In this document: piece after piece, positions 49,750 to 59,006 of the stretch
How positions within the stretch are numbered: the first letter of the stretch is position 1
How the letters are laid out: every line of letters begins with the position of its first letter
Assembly (NCBI GenBank): GCA_022764045.1
Contig: JALERU010000049.1
Location: 1 to 64,000, forward strand
From: Clostridiales bacterium
Lineage (GTDB): Bacteria > Bacillota > Clostridia > Oscillospirales > Oscillospiraceae
DNA length: 64,000 bases
Direction: 5' to 3'
Position numbers and translations under genes: made by a program
The notes under the pieces: generated by a model
Database searches by the model: none
Told to the model about the DNA's origin: nothing
Seen by the model: only the letters and a program-made list of their open reading frames with translations

Positions 49750-50516
49750 AGCATTGCCTCCATCCAGGTCACAATCCACAGGCCCGTCAGCATCCAGAGC
49801 TCCGCCCGCTGCAAAAACCAGCCGGCCAGATCCCCGGACAGGCCGCCGAACTCCTTCACAGACCGACGGTGATAATCTAAAAACACCATCAAAGCCAGCG
49901 CCGCCATCGCAGCCCCTGCCCAGCCGCAGAAACACAGCCCCACCGCCAGCCCAAGGGAGGCCGCCGCCAGCACCCGGGCAACCACGGTTTTGTCCGCCGC
50001 CGTGGCGAAAGTGTAGGCGAGGCCCGAACCCTTTGACAGGGGGAAGGTAGCCACCGCCAGGCCAGACAGGGTGCGGCTGAGACAAAAGCTCAGCCAGACC
50101 GCCGGGCCGGGGTAGTCAATCAGCGTGGCCCACAGGGTAAACGCCAGGATGAAATATCCACACAGGCGGATGACCCCAAAGGCCCCGATGTGGGGGTCCT
50201 TCATAATCTCCTGCTTTTTCTCCGGGGGTGCATGGCTGGCCAGGGCATCGGAGGCGTCGCAGTATCCGTCCAAATGGATACCCCCTGTGACGGCCACCGG
50301 CAGCAGGCACAGCCCCGCGCCCCGCAGCAGTGCCGGCAGGCTGAGCCACTGGCAAACCAGCACCCAGAGCCAGCACAGGCCGCCCACCGCCACCCCCACC
50401 AGGGGGAAGGCGCACATGGCGTAGCGCATGTTTTTCTCCGTCCAGGGAAATTGGGGCACGGGAATGGCGGAGAACATGGAGAAGGCCACCGCGATGGTTT
50501 CCAAAATGGTTCTCAT
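49746..50516 (-). CDS. cobS: Adenosylcobinamide-GDP ribazoletransferase
   Basis: This 256-residue membrane enzyme attaches alpha-ribazole to adenosylcobinamide-GDP, the last major step of loop assembly. The signatures are FSAIPVP, TGGIHLDGYCDASDALAS near residue 78 with the acidic metal-binding residues, and KDPHIGAFGVI near 106. Six or so hydrophobic segments follow. The start at 50516 overlaps the cobU stop by 4 nt. The longer track ORF is an extension through cobU in another frame. Confidence 0.95.
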   Translation of the reverse strand: MRTILETIAVAFSMFSAIPVPQFPWTEKNMRYAMCAFPLVGVAVGGLCWLWVLVCQWLSLPALLRGAGLCLLPVAVTGGIHLDGYCDASDALASHAPPEKKQEIMKDPHIGAFGVIRLCGYFILAFTLWATLIDYPGPAVWLSFCLSRTLSGLAVATFPLSKGSGLAYTFATAADKTVVARVLAAASLGLAVGLCFCGWAGAAMAALALMVFLDYHRRSVKEFGGLSGDLAGWFLQRAELWMLTGLWIVTWMEAML

Positions 50517-51025
50517 CCTCCGCCCCCCTTCAGCACGTTGGGCAGGCCGCAGACCAGCTCCACCACCTTGTCGGCCCGCCGGGCCAGATGGCGGTTGACC
50601 CGGGCCAGCTCTTTTAGGTAAAACAGGGTGTCTCCCTCGTAGGCGGCTCCGCCGGAAAAGACCTCGTTGGTCACCACCGTCAGGTGGTCGCACTGGGTCA
50701 GCAGATGCTCGACCCCCTGGATGGCCCGGTCCGCGCCCGCGCCCTGGGGGTGATAGAGTTCGTTTGCCACCAGGTTCCCCATGCACTCCAGCAGCACGTT
50801 TCCTCCCGGCTCCAGGGTCACGCCGGGGAGATTCCGGTAGCACTCCAGGGTGTGAAACTGCCGGTGGGCCCGGGCGGCCTGGTGGCGGGAAATCCGGGCC
50901 CGGCACTCCCCGTCCCAGGGCTCCATGGTGGCGATGTACAGCCGCCGGCCCGGCAGGGTGAGCACGTGACCCTCCGCGTATTCACTTTTTCCGCTGGCAG
51001 CGCCGCCGATGACAAGGGTGAACAT
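50513..51025 (-). CDS. cobU: Adenosylcobinamide kinase / guanylyltransferase
   Basis: This 170-residue enzyme has P-loop IGGAASGKSEYAE at residues 6-18, YIATMEPWDGE, and RISRHQAAR near 45 with the guanylylated histidine. LECMGNLVANE is the second nucleotide region. It phosphorylates adenosylcobinamide and transfers GMP to it. The C-terminal part is divergent: canonical NEVGxGIVP is NEVFSGGAAYEG, while the short paralogue keeps EVGGGVVP. The ATG at 51025 has aaaggagaag and lies 15 nt after cobT. Confidence 0.92.
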   Translation of the reverse strand: MFTLVIGGAASGKSEYAEGHVLTLPGRRLYIATMEPWDGECRARISRHQAARAHRQFHTLECYRNLPGVTLEPGGNVLLECMGNLVANELYHPQGAGADRAIQGVEHLLTQCDHLTVVTNEVFSGGAAYEGDTLFYLKELARVNRHLARRADKVVELVCGLPNVLKGGGG

Positions 51026-51040
51026 GCCTGATCTTCTCCT

Positions 51041-52096
51041 TTACTGAGGCGTATAGGCCTCGATTCCCAAGGCCGCAAAGGTGTGGCCGCTTTGATAGAC
51101 CGACAGGGCCAAATCCAGCAGGGGCAGGGCGGCCACCGCGCCGCTGCCCTCCCCCAAACGCATCCCGGCGGAGATCATCCCTTGCAGGCCCAAAGCCTCC
51201 AGCACGCAGCCGGCTCCCGGCTCCGCCGACAGGTGGGCGGCCAGCAGGGCGTCCGCCACCCTGGGACACAGGCGAACCGCGCACAGGGCCGCCACGTCGG
51301 CAATGAGGCCGTCCAGGAGCACAGGGAGACGGGAATAGGCGCCACCCAGGCACAGGCCGCACAGACCCGCCAGGTCCAGGCCGCCTACCTTTTGCAGCAC
51401 GTCAATGGGGTCAGCGGGATCAGGGGCATTGATTGCAATGGCCTGGCGGATGGCCTGGGTCTTTCTCACCAAGCCCGCGTCGGAGAGGCCCGCTCCCCGC
51501 CCCACCAATTCTTCTGGCTCTCTTCCCAGCAAAACGCTGGCCACGGCACAGGAGGTGGTGGTGTTGCCAATCCCCATCTCCCCCATGAGAAGAATGGAGG
51601 CCCCTTTCCCCTGGGCCTCCCGGGCCAGGGAAATGCCTGTCTCCATAGCCTGAATACATTCCGCCCGGGTCATGGCCGGGCCCTGGGAGATATCCGCCGT
51701 GCCGTTGCGCACTCGCCGGGAGAGCACACCGGGCGCGCCCGGAAAATCCCGCACCCCCAGGTCCACGGGCACCACCTGGCAGCCCGCCTGGGCCGCCATA
51801 AAGTTCACGGTGCTGGTGCCCTGGCCCAGGGAGGTGGTCACCGCCCGGGTCACCGACTCGTCAGACTGGGTGACCCCCTGAGCGATTACCCCGTTGTCCG
51901 CGCACAGCACGAAAAGCACCCGCTGGTCCAGGCGGACTGCCGCATCGCCGGTGAGGGCACCGATTTTGGTCACTGCTTCCTCCAATCCACCCAGGCTGCC
52001 CAGGGGCTTTGCCAGGCTGTCCCAATGGCGGAGGACCGCTTCCCTGGCCTGGGGATCGGCCCCGGGAATCCCCCTCAGCGTTTCTTCCAATGTCAT
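51041..52096 (-). CDS. cobT: Nicotinate-nucleotide-DMB phosphoribosyltransferase
   Basis: This 351-residue enzyme makes alpha-ribazole phosphate from nicotinate mononucleotide and a lower-ligand base. Signatures are SLAKPLGSLGGLE, CADNGVIAQGVTQSD, MGIGNTTTSCAV and the C-terminal catalytic region with GLGGMI-like GLQGMISAGMRLGEGSGA. The base may not be dimethylbenzimidazole in an anaerobe; no bza or bluB gene is in the window. The ATG overlaps the cbiA stop by 4 nt. Confidence 0.95.
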   Translation of the reverse strand: MTLEETLRGIPGADPQAREAVLRHWDSLAKPLGSLGGLEEAVTKIGALTGDAAVRLDQRVLFVLCADNGVIAQGVTQSDESVTRAVTTSLGQGTSTVNFMAAQAGCQVVPVDLGVRDFPGAPGVLSRRVRNGTADISQGPAMTRAECIQAMETGISLAREAQGKGASILLMGEMGIGNTTTSCAVASVLLGREPEELVGRGAGLSDAGLVRKTQAIRQAIAINAPDPADPIDVLQKVGGLDLAGLCGLCLGGAYSRLPVLLDGLIADVAALCAVRLCPRVADALLAAHLSAEPGAGCVLEALGLQGMISAGMRLGEGSGAVAALPLLDLALSVYQSGHTFAALGIEAYTPQ

Positions 52097-53436
52097 ACCG
52101 ATTTCCTTTCTCGATACCGGGCTGCGGCCGCCGCGAACCGGTCTGCCAGGGGGTACGCCCCGCCGAAATGAAGATGGGGAAAGGCCCCATAGAAAGTAGG
52201 CGTGGCCAGCCCGCACCGCCACTGGCGGCCCGAGAGCTTCCGGGCCGGCAAATCCGCGCCGTTTTCTGTGGTGTCCCAGTAGTGAAACTCATGGGCGGGG
52301 ATGTGCTCTCCCGCCCGGAAGAGAAGGCTGTCCTCCTCCGGGCAGAGGCTGAGATAGCCAAACCGCCGCAGCTGGCCCGTGGGATAGCCCAGGCCAGGCA
52401 GCAGGCCCACCATGGGCCAGTTCTCTCCCTCCTGGGTTTGGAGCTGGGCCTGGAGATACAGAAAGCCGCCGCACTCGGCCACGGTGGGCATCCCCTTTTG
52501 AACGGCTTCCCGGATGGCATCTCGCATCGTCTTATTTTCCGAGAGCTTTCTTGCATAGAGCTCCGGATAACCGCCCCCCAGATAAAGGCCGTCCACCGGA
52601 GGCAGCGCAGCATCCCCCAAGGGGCTGAAAAAGCACAGCTCCGCGCCGGACTGCCGGAGGGTATCAAAATTGTCTTCGTAATAAAAGCAAAAGGCCTCGT
52701 CCCAGGCCACGCCGATGGTGCAGCGGCAACTGGATGGCTTGCTTCCCGTCCCTTGCGGCTTAGGGGCTTCCGCCGCCAGGGATAAAAGGAGGTCCAGGTC
52801 CACCGTCTTTTCCAGCCGGGCCGCGATCTTGGCAAAGCGCCCGTTCAGATCCGTGATTTCCCCGGCGGTCAGCAGGCCCAGGTGGCGGCTTTCCAGACGG
52901 GCCTCCTCCATGGGCGGCAGATAGCCCAAAACCGGCAGGCCGGTTTCCTCCTCTAAAATGGGCCGAAGATGGGCGTAGAGGGAGGGCTTGCAGGCGGTGA
53001 GAACCATTCCGCGGATCTGGCTATCCGGGCGGAAATCCAGCATCCCCTTCACCTGGGCGGCCAGGGTCAGGCTGCTGCCGCCGGGGCGAAGGGCCAGGAT
53101 CACCGGCAGACCCAACCTCTGGGCCACCTGCCAGGCGCTGGCCTGGTGGGTACCGTTTACCCCGTCGTAAAAGCCCATGGCCCCTTCCACCAGGGCGACA
53201 TCCTTGGTTTGCTTTCCCAGGGTAGCCAGCAGGCCCTGCTCCCCTTGGAGAAACAGGTCCAAATTCCGGCTGGGGACCCCCAGCACCTTTCGGTGAAACA
53301 TGGGGTCAATGTAATCCGGCCCGCATTTGAAGCCCTCGACCCCAATTCCTCGTGCCTTGAGGGCTGCCAGCAGGCCGCAGGTGAGCACAGTCTTTCCGCT
53401 GCCGCTGGACATGGCGGCGATCATCAGCCGCTTCAT
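52093..53436 (-). CDS. cbiA: Cobyrinate a,c-diamide synthase
   Basis: This 447-residue glutamine-dependent amidotransferase begins KRLMIAAMSSGSGKT with the P-loop, continues FKCGPDYIDPMFH and EGAMGFYDG, and has a glutaminase domain with YLGGGYPEL and the nucleophile in AECGGFLYL near residue 323. It amidates the a and c side chains of cobyrinate. The ATG at 53436 overlaps the cbiET stop (ATGA); the track start three codons earlier has no site. Confidence 0.95.
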   Translation of the reverse strand: MKRLMIAAMSSGSGKTVLTCGLLAALKARGIGVEGFKCGPDYIDPMFHRKVLGVPSRNLDLFLQGEQGLLATLGKQTKDVALVEGAMGFYDGVNGTHQASAWQVAQRLGLPVILALRPGGSSLTLAAQVKGMLDFRPDSQIRGMVLTACKPSLYAHLRPILEEETGLPVLGYLPPMEEARLESRHLGLLTAGEITDLNGRFAKIAARLEKTVDLDLLLSLAAEAPKPQGTGSKPSSCRCTIGVAWDEAFCFYYEDNFDTLRQSGAELCFFSPLGDAALPPVDGLYLGGGYPELYARKLSENKTMRDAIREAVQKGMPTVAECGGFLYLQAQLQTQEGENWPMVGLLPGLGYPTGQLRRFGYLSLCPEEDSLLFRAGEHIPAHEFHYWDTTENGADLPARKLSGRQWRCGLATPTFYGAFPHLHFGGAYPLADRFAAAAARYRERKSV

Positions 53437-54623
53437 GGCTTCCACCCCAAGATCAAAAAGACGGGGTTTTGGGCCAGGAGGAGGTGGAGTTCCCCCACTT
53501 CCTGGGTCCGGCTCACGGAGAGCTGGGTGATCTCCACCTGGTAACCCAGCTTAGACAACCCCTGGGCCGCCTCATGCAGAGTCTCCAGGGCGATGGCGGA
53601 GACGCAAACCCGAGCCTGGGGGGCCGTCTGGGCAACGCTCTCTAAAATCCCCCCCATTTGCCGGCCGCTTCCCCCCACGAAAACCACGTCGGGGGCGGGC
53701 AGACCGGTCAGGGCTTCCGGGGCGGTTCCTTCAATCAGGCGGAGGTTCCAGGCGGCAAATTTCCTCCGGTTTTCCCGGATCAGGTCACAGGCCTCCGGCT
53801 TTCGCTCCACCGCCCAAACCCCTTGGCTGTTCAGGGCCAGCTCCACGCTGACGCTGCCGGTGCCGGCGCCGATATCCCAGCAGATCTCCTCCGGCTTGGG
53901 GGCCAGCTTCGCCAGGATGGCGGCCCGGACCTCCTGCTTGGTCATGGGGACTTTGCCCCGGGAAAATTCCTCATCCGGGATGCCCGGAAGGCTCCGCCGG
54001 GGCCGGGGCGGTGCCGCCGCCAGCATCACACTGAGGGGGGCGAAAACCTCCCCGGCCAGTTCCCGGGCCGTTCCCCGAAGGATTCGTTCCTGGGGATAGG
54101 CGAGGTTTTCTCCCACCGCCACCGGCAATTCCCCCAGCCCCGCCGCCGTCAGCCGGCGGCACAGTTCGGCGGGGGTTATGGCGCCACCGGTGAGGAAAAA
54201 AACCTCCTGCCCCCGGCAGACCTCGGCCACCGGGTCTACCTCCACCCCGTGGGCCGAGCAGAGCCGCCAGTCCTGCCAGGTAGCGTGGAGCTTGGCGGCG
54301 AAGTATTGCAGGCTGGAAACGCCGGGGATCACCTCCACCGCCATTTGTGCCTCTTCCAACAGAGGGATCAGCTTTTTGGCCCCGGAGTAAAACCCCGTGT
54401 CGCCGCTGAGCACCACGCAGGCATCCTCCCACGGGCCTTCCTTCAGGAGGTCCCGGATAGCCTCCGGCCTAATTTCCGCAAACCGCCGGGCTCTGGCCTC
54501 CGGCAGGGATTCCAGCAGGCGCTTGGCCCCCAGAATGGCCTCCGCCTGGGCCAGGGCTTCCCTGGCGTGGGTTGTTATGGTGCCCGCGTCCCCACAGCCC
54601 AGGCCGATGAGGGTCACTTTCAT
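53433..54623 (-). CDS. cbiET: CbiE-CbiT fusion, precorrin-6B/7 C5,15-methyltransferase
   Basis: This 396-residue protein joins two enzymes. Residues 1-200 are CbiE, a tetrapyrrole methylase (VTLIGLGCGDAGTIT, VVLSGDTGFYSG, VIPGVSSLQYFAAKLH). Residues 210-396 are CbiT, a Rossmann-fold methylase and decarboxylase (WDIGAGTGSVSVE near 248, VFVGGSGRQMGGIL). Together they methylate C5 and C15 and decarboxylate the acetate on C12. The fused form equals CobL of the aerobic pathway. It overlaps cbiJ and cbiA by 4 nt each. Confidence 0.95.
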   Translation of the reverse strand: MKVTLIGLGCGDAGTITTHAREALAQAEAILGAKRLLESLPEARARRFAEIRPEAIRDLLKEGPWEDACVVLSGDTGFYSGAKKLIPLLEEAQMAVEVIPGVSSLQYFAAKLHATWQDWRLCSAHGVEVDPVAEVCRGQEVFFLTGGAITPAELCRRLTAAGLGELPVAVGENLAYPQERILRGTARELAGEVFAPLSVMLAAAPPRPRRSLPGIPDEEFSRGKVPMTKQEVRAAILAKLAPKPEEICWDIGAGTGSVSVELALNSQGVWAVERKPEACDLIRENRRKFAAWNLRLIEGTAPEALTGLPAPDVVFVGGSGRQMGGILESVAQTAPQARVCVSAIALETLHEAAQGLSKLGYQVEITQLSVSRTQEVGELHLLLAQNPVFLILGWKP

Positions 54624-55357
54624 GGCATCTCCCCCTTTCCAAATTCTTCTAACAGCTCCTCCAAGGTGCTCCCGTCCTCCGGCGGGCGGGAGATCAGGAC
54701 CAGGGTCACCCCCAGGGCCTGGGCGGCCCGCTTCTTTTCCTCATAGCCCCCGGCCCGGCCGCCGTCCTTGGTCACCAGCCAGCGGATGTGATATTGCTCC
54801 AGCATGGCCTCGTTCATTTTCTGGGTGAAGGGCCCTTGGAGGGCCAGGATGTTCCGGTGGGGCAGACCCAGGGCCTCGCAGGCCGACAGGCCCTGGTGGG
54901 TGGGTAAAATCCGGGGGAACAGCCGGCTGGGCTCCAGGCCGGAAAAGGCTCCCAGCTCCTTAGACCCGGTGGTGAGGAGGATATTTCCCGGCTGCTCCCC
55001 CAGAAAGGCCGCCGCCTGGGCGCAGCTTGCCACCTGGACGCAGCCTTCCCCGCTGCTCTCCGGGCGGAGGAGCCGCCGCAGGGGCAGGCCGAGGTCCCCG
55101 CACGCTCCCTGCAGATTTTTTGTCACCTCCACCGCATAGGGATGGGTGGCGTCGATACACAGGTCATAGCCCCGAAGGAGGGGGGCCATCCCCGCCCGGT
55201 CCAGGCGGCCAACCAGGACCTCCCCGTGGGGAAAGGGCCCCAGGGCCTCCGCGCCAAGGCGGGTTGCCACGCTGACGGTGACCGAATGGCCCGCCCGGGC
55301 CATTTCCCGGGCCAGCAAGCGGCCCTCTGTGGTGCCGCCAAAGAGAATGATTTTCAT
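54620..55357 (-). CDS. cbiJ: Cobalt-precorrin-6A reductase
   Basis: This 245-residue reductase starts IILFGGTTEGRLLAREMA, a nucleotide-binding motif, followed by DATHPYAVEVTKNL near residue 69, ILLTTGSKEL near 126, PTHQGLSACEA and TKDGGRAGGYEEKKRAA near 197. These are the CbiJ/CobK signatures. It reduces the macrocycle of precorrin-6A. Both ends overlap neighbours by 4 nt. Confidence 0.95.
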   Translation of the reverse strand: MKIILFGGTTEGRLLAREMARAGHSVTVSVATRLGAEALGPFPHGEVLVGRLDRAGMAPLLRGYDLCIDATHPYAVEVTKNLQGACGDLGLPLRRLLRPESSGEGCVQVASCAQAAAFLGEQPGNILLTTGSKELGAFSGLEPSRLFPRILPTHQGLSACEALGLPHRNILALQGPFTQKMNEAMLEQYHIRWLVTKDGGRAGGYEEKKRAAQALGVTLVLISRPPEDGSTLEELLEEFGKGEMP

Positions 55358-56088
55358 CGCTTGTTTTCATACCCCCTGGGGGTGACCATCCGGCCGTCGA
55401 TCCGCCGGGTGGTGCTGGCCCCGATGAACACGGTGGTGAACATGTCCACCTCGGTCTCCTTCAGCTCCGCCAGAGTGAGCAGACGGTGTCGCTGGCCCTG
55501 GCGGCCGATGTTCTGCACCAGGCCGCAGACGGTTTCCGGGCTTTTGGTCTCCAACAGAATCTCACAGGCCCGGCAAAGGTGGCCTGCACGCTTTTTGGAG
55601 CCCGGGTTATACAGGGCGATGGAGAAATCCCCCCCAGCCGCGCAGCGCAGCCGGGTTTCAATCTGCTCCCAGGGGGTCAGCAGATCGGAGAGGGAGATGA
55701 CGCAAAAATCGTGCATCAGAGGCGCCCCCAGCACCGCCGCCCCGGAGAGGGCCGCCGTGACGCCGGGCACCACTTGGATTTCGATCCCCTCCATCCCCTT
55801 TGCCAGCTGCAGGATGGGGCCGGCCATGCCATAGACCCCGGCGTCGCCGCTGCACAGCATGGCGACGGTTTTGCCCTTTTGGGCGGTCTCCAGAGCCCAA
55901 CGGCAGCGGTCCAGTTCCTGGGTCATGGGGGTGGTATAGGTCTCCTTCTCCGGGAACTCCTCCGCCACCAGGGCCACATAGCCGGTGTAGCCGCACAGGA
56001 CGTCGGCCTCCGCCAGGGCTTCGTAAGCCTGGCGGGTCATCTGCTCCCTACCGCCGGGGCCCAGGCCCACCAGATAGATTTTTTTCAT
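55354..56088 (-). CDS. cbiH: Cobalt-precorrin-3 C17-methyltransferase
   Basis: This 244-residue methylase starts KKIYLVGLGPGGREQMTRQAYEALAEADVLCGYTGYV, the CbiH/CobJ pattern. MLCSGDAGVYGMA near residue 75, VVPGVTAALSGAAVLGAPLMHDF and IALYNPGSKKRAGHL are diagnostic. In the anaerobic route it methylates C17 and drives ring contraction. No C-terminal ferredoxin or CbiG fusion is present. The ATG at 56088 overlaps the cbiG stop. Confidence 0.95.
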   Translation of the reverse strand: MKKIYLVGLGPGGREQMTRQAYEALAEADVLCGYTGYVALVAEEFPEKETYTTPMTQELDRCRWALETAQKGKTVAMLCSGDAGVYGMAGPILQLAKGMEGIEIQVVPGVTAALSGAAVLGAPLMHDFCVISLSDLLTPWEQIETRLRCAAGGDFSIALYNPGSKKRAGHLCRACEILLETKSPETVCGLVQNIGRQGQRHRLLTLAELKETEVDMFTTVFIGASTTRRIDGRMVTPRGYENKR

Positions 56089-57083
56089 TCCTGCCACCGC
56101 CAATCTGGATGGAAGGGCATCTGGGCCACCGCCAGGGTGACGCCATTCCCCTTCTCTTTTTTCTGGATGAGTTCGCCGCCCCGGCTGCCCAGAACCGCGC
56201 TGCGCTCACAAACATTATCCACCCCGGTCACTTGAACCACGAAATTTGAGGGGGTAAACGTCCCCGGAACCTGGGCCAAAGCCTCCGGGGAATAGGTCTC
56301 AAAGGGAAGCCCATTGGCCCGGCAAAATGCCAGCAAGCCGCCTTCTTCCCCTTTTAAGTCAATGGAACAGACCTTGCAAAAAGCCTGGCGGGATAGGCCC
56401 CGTTGGGCCAGCAGCCGGGAAAAGGCCGCTTCTATCGTCTCCACCGCTGTCCCCTTCCGGCAGCCCACTCCCAGCACCAGGATTTTAGGCACCAGGTGGA
56501 GGGCCTCCTCCCCTTGGGGAGAAAGTGTCACTGCAACGTGGCAGTCCTCCGCCCGCTTTGTGAAAATGACCCCTTCAGGAACTTCTCCCCCAATGGGCCA
56601 GGGACAGTGCACGCGGACAGACCGCCCCGACAGCAGCCGGGCGGAAACCAGCTTGATCCGCTCCGGCTCCAGTACATGACAGTTTTGGACCTTCGCCCAG
56701 GTATCCACCGCAAAGAGGCCCCGTCCGTCGGTGGCCGTGGTGATGACGGGGATGCCTCCTGTCACCTGGGCCAACCTGCGGGCCAGGGCGTTGGCGCCCC
56801 CCAAATGGCCGCTGAGGATGGGGATGACAAACCTTCCCCCCTCGTCCACCACCACCACAGCGGGGTCGGTGGTCTTGTGCCGGAGATAGGGGGCGATGGC
56901 CCGGACGGCGATCCCCGCCGCCCCGACAAAAACCAGTCCCTCCCGATGGGCAAACGCCTCCCTGGTCCATTGGTCCAGAGGGGCTTTCGCCCCGCAGCGG
57001 GTGACTTCCCCACCCAAAGTCTGCGCCAGCCTTTGGGCCAGTTGGTATCCCCGCTCTGAAAAGGCCAGAAATCCCAGGTTCAT
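56085..57083 (-). CDS. cbiG: Cobalt-precorrin-5A hydrolase
   Basis: This 332-residue enzyme opens the ring lactone and releases acetaldehyde. The N-terminal part has FVGAAGIAVRAIAPYL and VVVDEGGRFVIPILSGHLGGAN near residue 78; the C-terminal part has LGVGCRKGTAVETIEAAF near 204, KVCSIDLKGEEGGLL and SPEALAQVPG. This is the three-domain CbiG at full length. It overlaps cbiF and cbiH by 4 nt. Confidence 0.95.
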   Translation of the reverse strand: MNLGFLAFSERGYQLAQRLAQTLGGEVTRCGAKAPLDQWTREAFAHREGLVFVGAAGIAVRAIAPYLRHKTTDPAVVVVDEGGRFVIPILSGHLGGANALARRLAQVTGGIPVITTATDGRGLFAVDTWAKVQNCHVLEPERIKLVSARLLSGRSVRVHCPWPIGGEVPEGVIFTKRAEDCHVAVTLSPQGEEALHLVPKILVLGVGCRKGTAVETIEAAFSRLLAQRGLSRQAFCKVCSIDLKGEEGGLLAFCRANGLPFETYSPEALAQVPGTFTPSNFVVQVTGVDNVCERSAVLGSRGGELIQKKEKGNGVTLAVAQMPFHPDWRWQE

Positions 57084-57835
57084 TCCGTGGCCCTCCGAAA
57101 CTCTGTGGAGAAATCCGGGGCATACAGTCGGCTGCGTGCATACTCCCCCGCCAGGAAATCCCCCACCAGCACCAGGGCGGTTTTGGTGATGTTATGATCC
57201 CGCCCGGTCTGGGCCAGCTTGCCCAGGGGACAGCGGACCACCTTCTCCTCCGGCCAGGTGGCCTTATAGACCAGAGCCGCGGGAGTCTGGGCGGTATACG
57301 CCCCTTGGAGAAGGGCTTCCTGCAATCCCTCTAACAGGGAGGCGGAGAGGAAGATCACCATAGTAGACCCATGGGCCGCCAGTGAGGCGATGTTCTCCCT
57401 CTCTGGCACTGGGGTCCGCCCCGCCATACGGGTGATAATCACCGTCTGGCTGACTCCCGGCAGGGTGTATTCTCCCCCCACCGCCGCCGCGGCCCCGCAA
57501 AAGCTGGAGACCCCCGGCGTGAGGGTGTAGGAGATCCCCCGTTCCTCCAGGGCGTCCATCTGTTCCTGAATGGCCCCGTAGAGACAGGGGTCCCCCGTGT
57601 GCAGGCGCACGGTGTTCTTGTGCTCCTGTTCCGCCTGTTCCATCACAGAAAGCACCTGCTCCAGGGTCATCTCCGCGCTGTTGTACACCTTGCATTGAGA
57701 GGTACACAGACCCAGCAACACCGGATTGACCAAGCTGCCGGCATAGATCACCACGTCCGCCTGTTTCAGCAGTTCCGCTCCCCGGAGGGTAATCAAATCG
57801 GGTGCTCCTGGCCCCGCTCCCACAAAATGTACCAC
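57080..57835 (-). CDS. cbiF: Cobalt-precorrin-4 C11-methyltransferase
   Basis: This 251-residue methylase has VHFVGAGPGAPDLITLRGAELLKQADVVIYAGSLV at its start, VRLHTGDPCLYGAIQEQMD near residue 77 and LTPGVSSFCGAAAAVGGEYTLP near 105, all CbiF/CobM signatures. I use the GTG at 57835 because aaaggag lies 7 nt before it and homologues begin there; the track ORF adds 31 codons. It starts 37 nt after cbiD, the widest gap inside the ring-synthesis block. Confidence 0.94.
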   Translation of the reverse strand: MVHFVGAGPGAPDLITLRGAELLKQADVVIYAGSLVNPVLLGLCTSQCKVYNSAEMTLEQVLSVMEQAEQEHKNTVRLHTGDPCLYGAIQEQMDALEERGISYTLTPGVSSFCGAAAAVGGEYTLPGVSQTVIITRMAGRTPVPERENIASLAAHGSTMVIFLSASLLEGLQEALLQGAYTAQTPAALVYKATWPEEKVVRCPLGKLAQTGRDHNITKTALVLVGDFLAGEYARSRLYAPDFSTEFRRATE

Positions 57836-57872
57836 AGTTCCACTCCTTTCAATCCTTCCCCCCCCAAGGGGC

Positions 57873-59006
57873 TCACTTCCACGCTTCCATAATTTCCGCC
57901 ACACCTTTGCTTCGACCCAGCTGGCCAAACTCGTTGGAAAAGAGGATCACGCCCACCTGATAGGCCCCGGCCACCCGGCGCTTCACATGGCCCTCAATGG
58001 CCTCCATCAGCCGGTTCATCACAGGCTCCCGCAGGCCGTTCTCTTCCAAAAGGGTGATACAGGCATCGGTGGTGGCGCTGTCCAGCAAGGCCTGGCAGAG
58101 GGCCTGCCCCGCCCCGCAGAGAGCCGCGTAGGTGCAGAACAACTCCGTGCGGCAGTCGGCATAGCGGCTGTGGGTGTTCATAATTCCCCCAGCCAGCTTT
58201 ACCAGCTTTCCCACGTGGCCCACCAGCAGCAGGCGTTCAAATCCCTCCGCCCCGGCGGCGTCCAGGCCGTCGCCGATGAAGTTGGAGCATTTGACCACCG
58301 GAATCCTGCTTCCGTCAAACCCCAGGTCCGCCAAAAAGGCCTGCCCGTAATTGCCGGGGGTCAAAATCACCTGACGGCAGCCCCGGGCGGCCACCTGCCG
58401 CAGCTCCAGGACCATGGTGTCGATCATGGCCTGCATGCTCATGGGCTCCACAATGCCGGAGGTCCCCAGGATGGAGATCCCTCCCACAATGCCCAACTGG
58501 GGGTTGAAGGTCTTTTGGGCGATGGCCTCTCCCCCGGGCACGGAGACCGTCACCAGCAGTCCCCCCTCATAGCCCGCCCACCGGGCTACAGAGGTCACCG
58601 CCTCCCGGATCATCTGCCGGGGCACCCGGTTGATGGCGGCCTCGCCCACAGGCTGGTCCAGGCCGGGCTTAGTGACCCGCCCCACACCGGGCCCACCCTG
58701 AATGGCAAGGCCCGAGACATCGGTCTGCCGGACCTCCGCCAGGATCAGCGCGCCCGTAGTCTGGTCCACATCGTCTCCGCCATCTTTCCGCACGCCGCAG
58801 CGGGCCCACCGCTGGCCGCTTTCCCGGGCCTCCAGGGGGACCTCCACCGTCAGGCCCTTGGGGGTGCGCAAGGTGACCGTCTCCGGCCAAGCGCCGGTGA
58901 GGAGTTTCCGGGCCGCCCCCATAGCCGCCAAGGCCGCGCAGGTGCCGGTGGTGAAGCCGCAGCGGAGCTTTTTTCCATTGGTGTAAATATAGTGCTCAAA
59001 GGCCAT
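57873..59006 (-). CDS. cbiD: Cobalt-precorrin-5B C1-methyltransferase
   Basis: This 377-residue enzyme methylates C1 and is specific to the anaerobic pathway, which fixes the pathway type. Signatures are RCGFTTGTCAALAAMGAA near residue 15, DGGDDVDQTTGA, GGISILGTSGIVEPMS near 175 and VGHVGKLVKLAGGIMNTHSRYAD near 263. Its start overlaps the end of the ABC ATPase gene by 11 nt, tying uptake and synthesis genes into one transcript. Confidence 0.95.
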   Translation of the reverse strand: MAFEHYIYTNGKKLRCGFTTGTCAALAAMGAARKLLTGAWPETVTLRTPKGLTVEVPLEARESGQRWARCGVRKDGGDDVDQTTGALILAEVRQTDVSGLAIQGGPGVGRVTKPGLDQPVGEAAINRVPRQMIREAVTSVARWAGYEGGLLVTVSVPGGEAIAQKTFNPQLGIVGGISILGTSGIVEPMSMQAMIDTMVLELRQVAARGCRQVILTPGNYGQAFLADLGFDGSRIPVVKCSNFIGDGLDAAGAEGFERLLLVGHVGKLVKLAGGIMNTHSRYADCRTELFCTYAALCGAGQALCQALLDSATTDACITLLEENGLREPVMNRLMEAIEGHVKRRVAGAYQVGVILFSNEFGQLGRSKGVAEIMEAWK

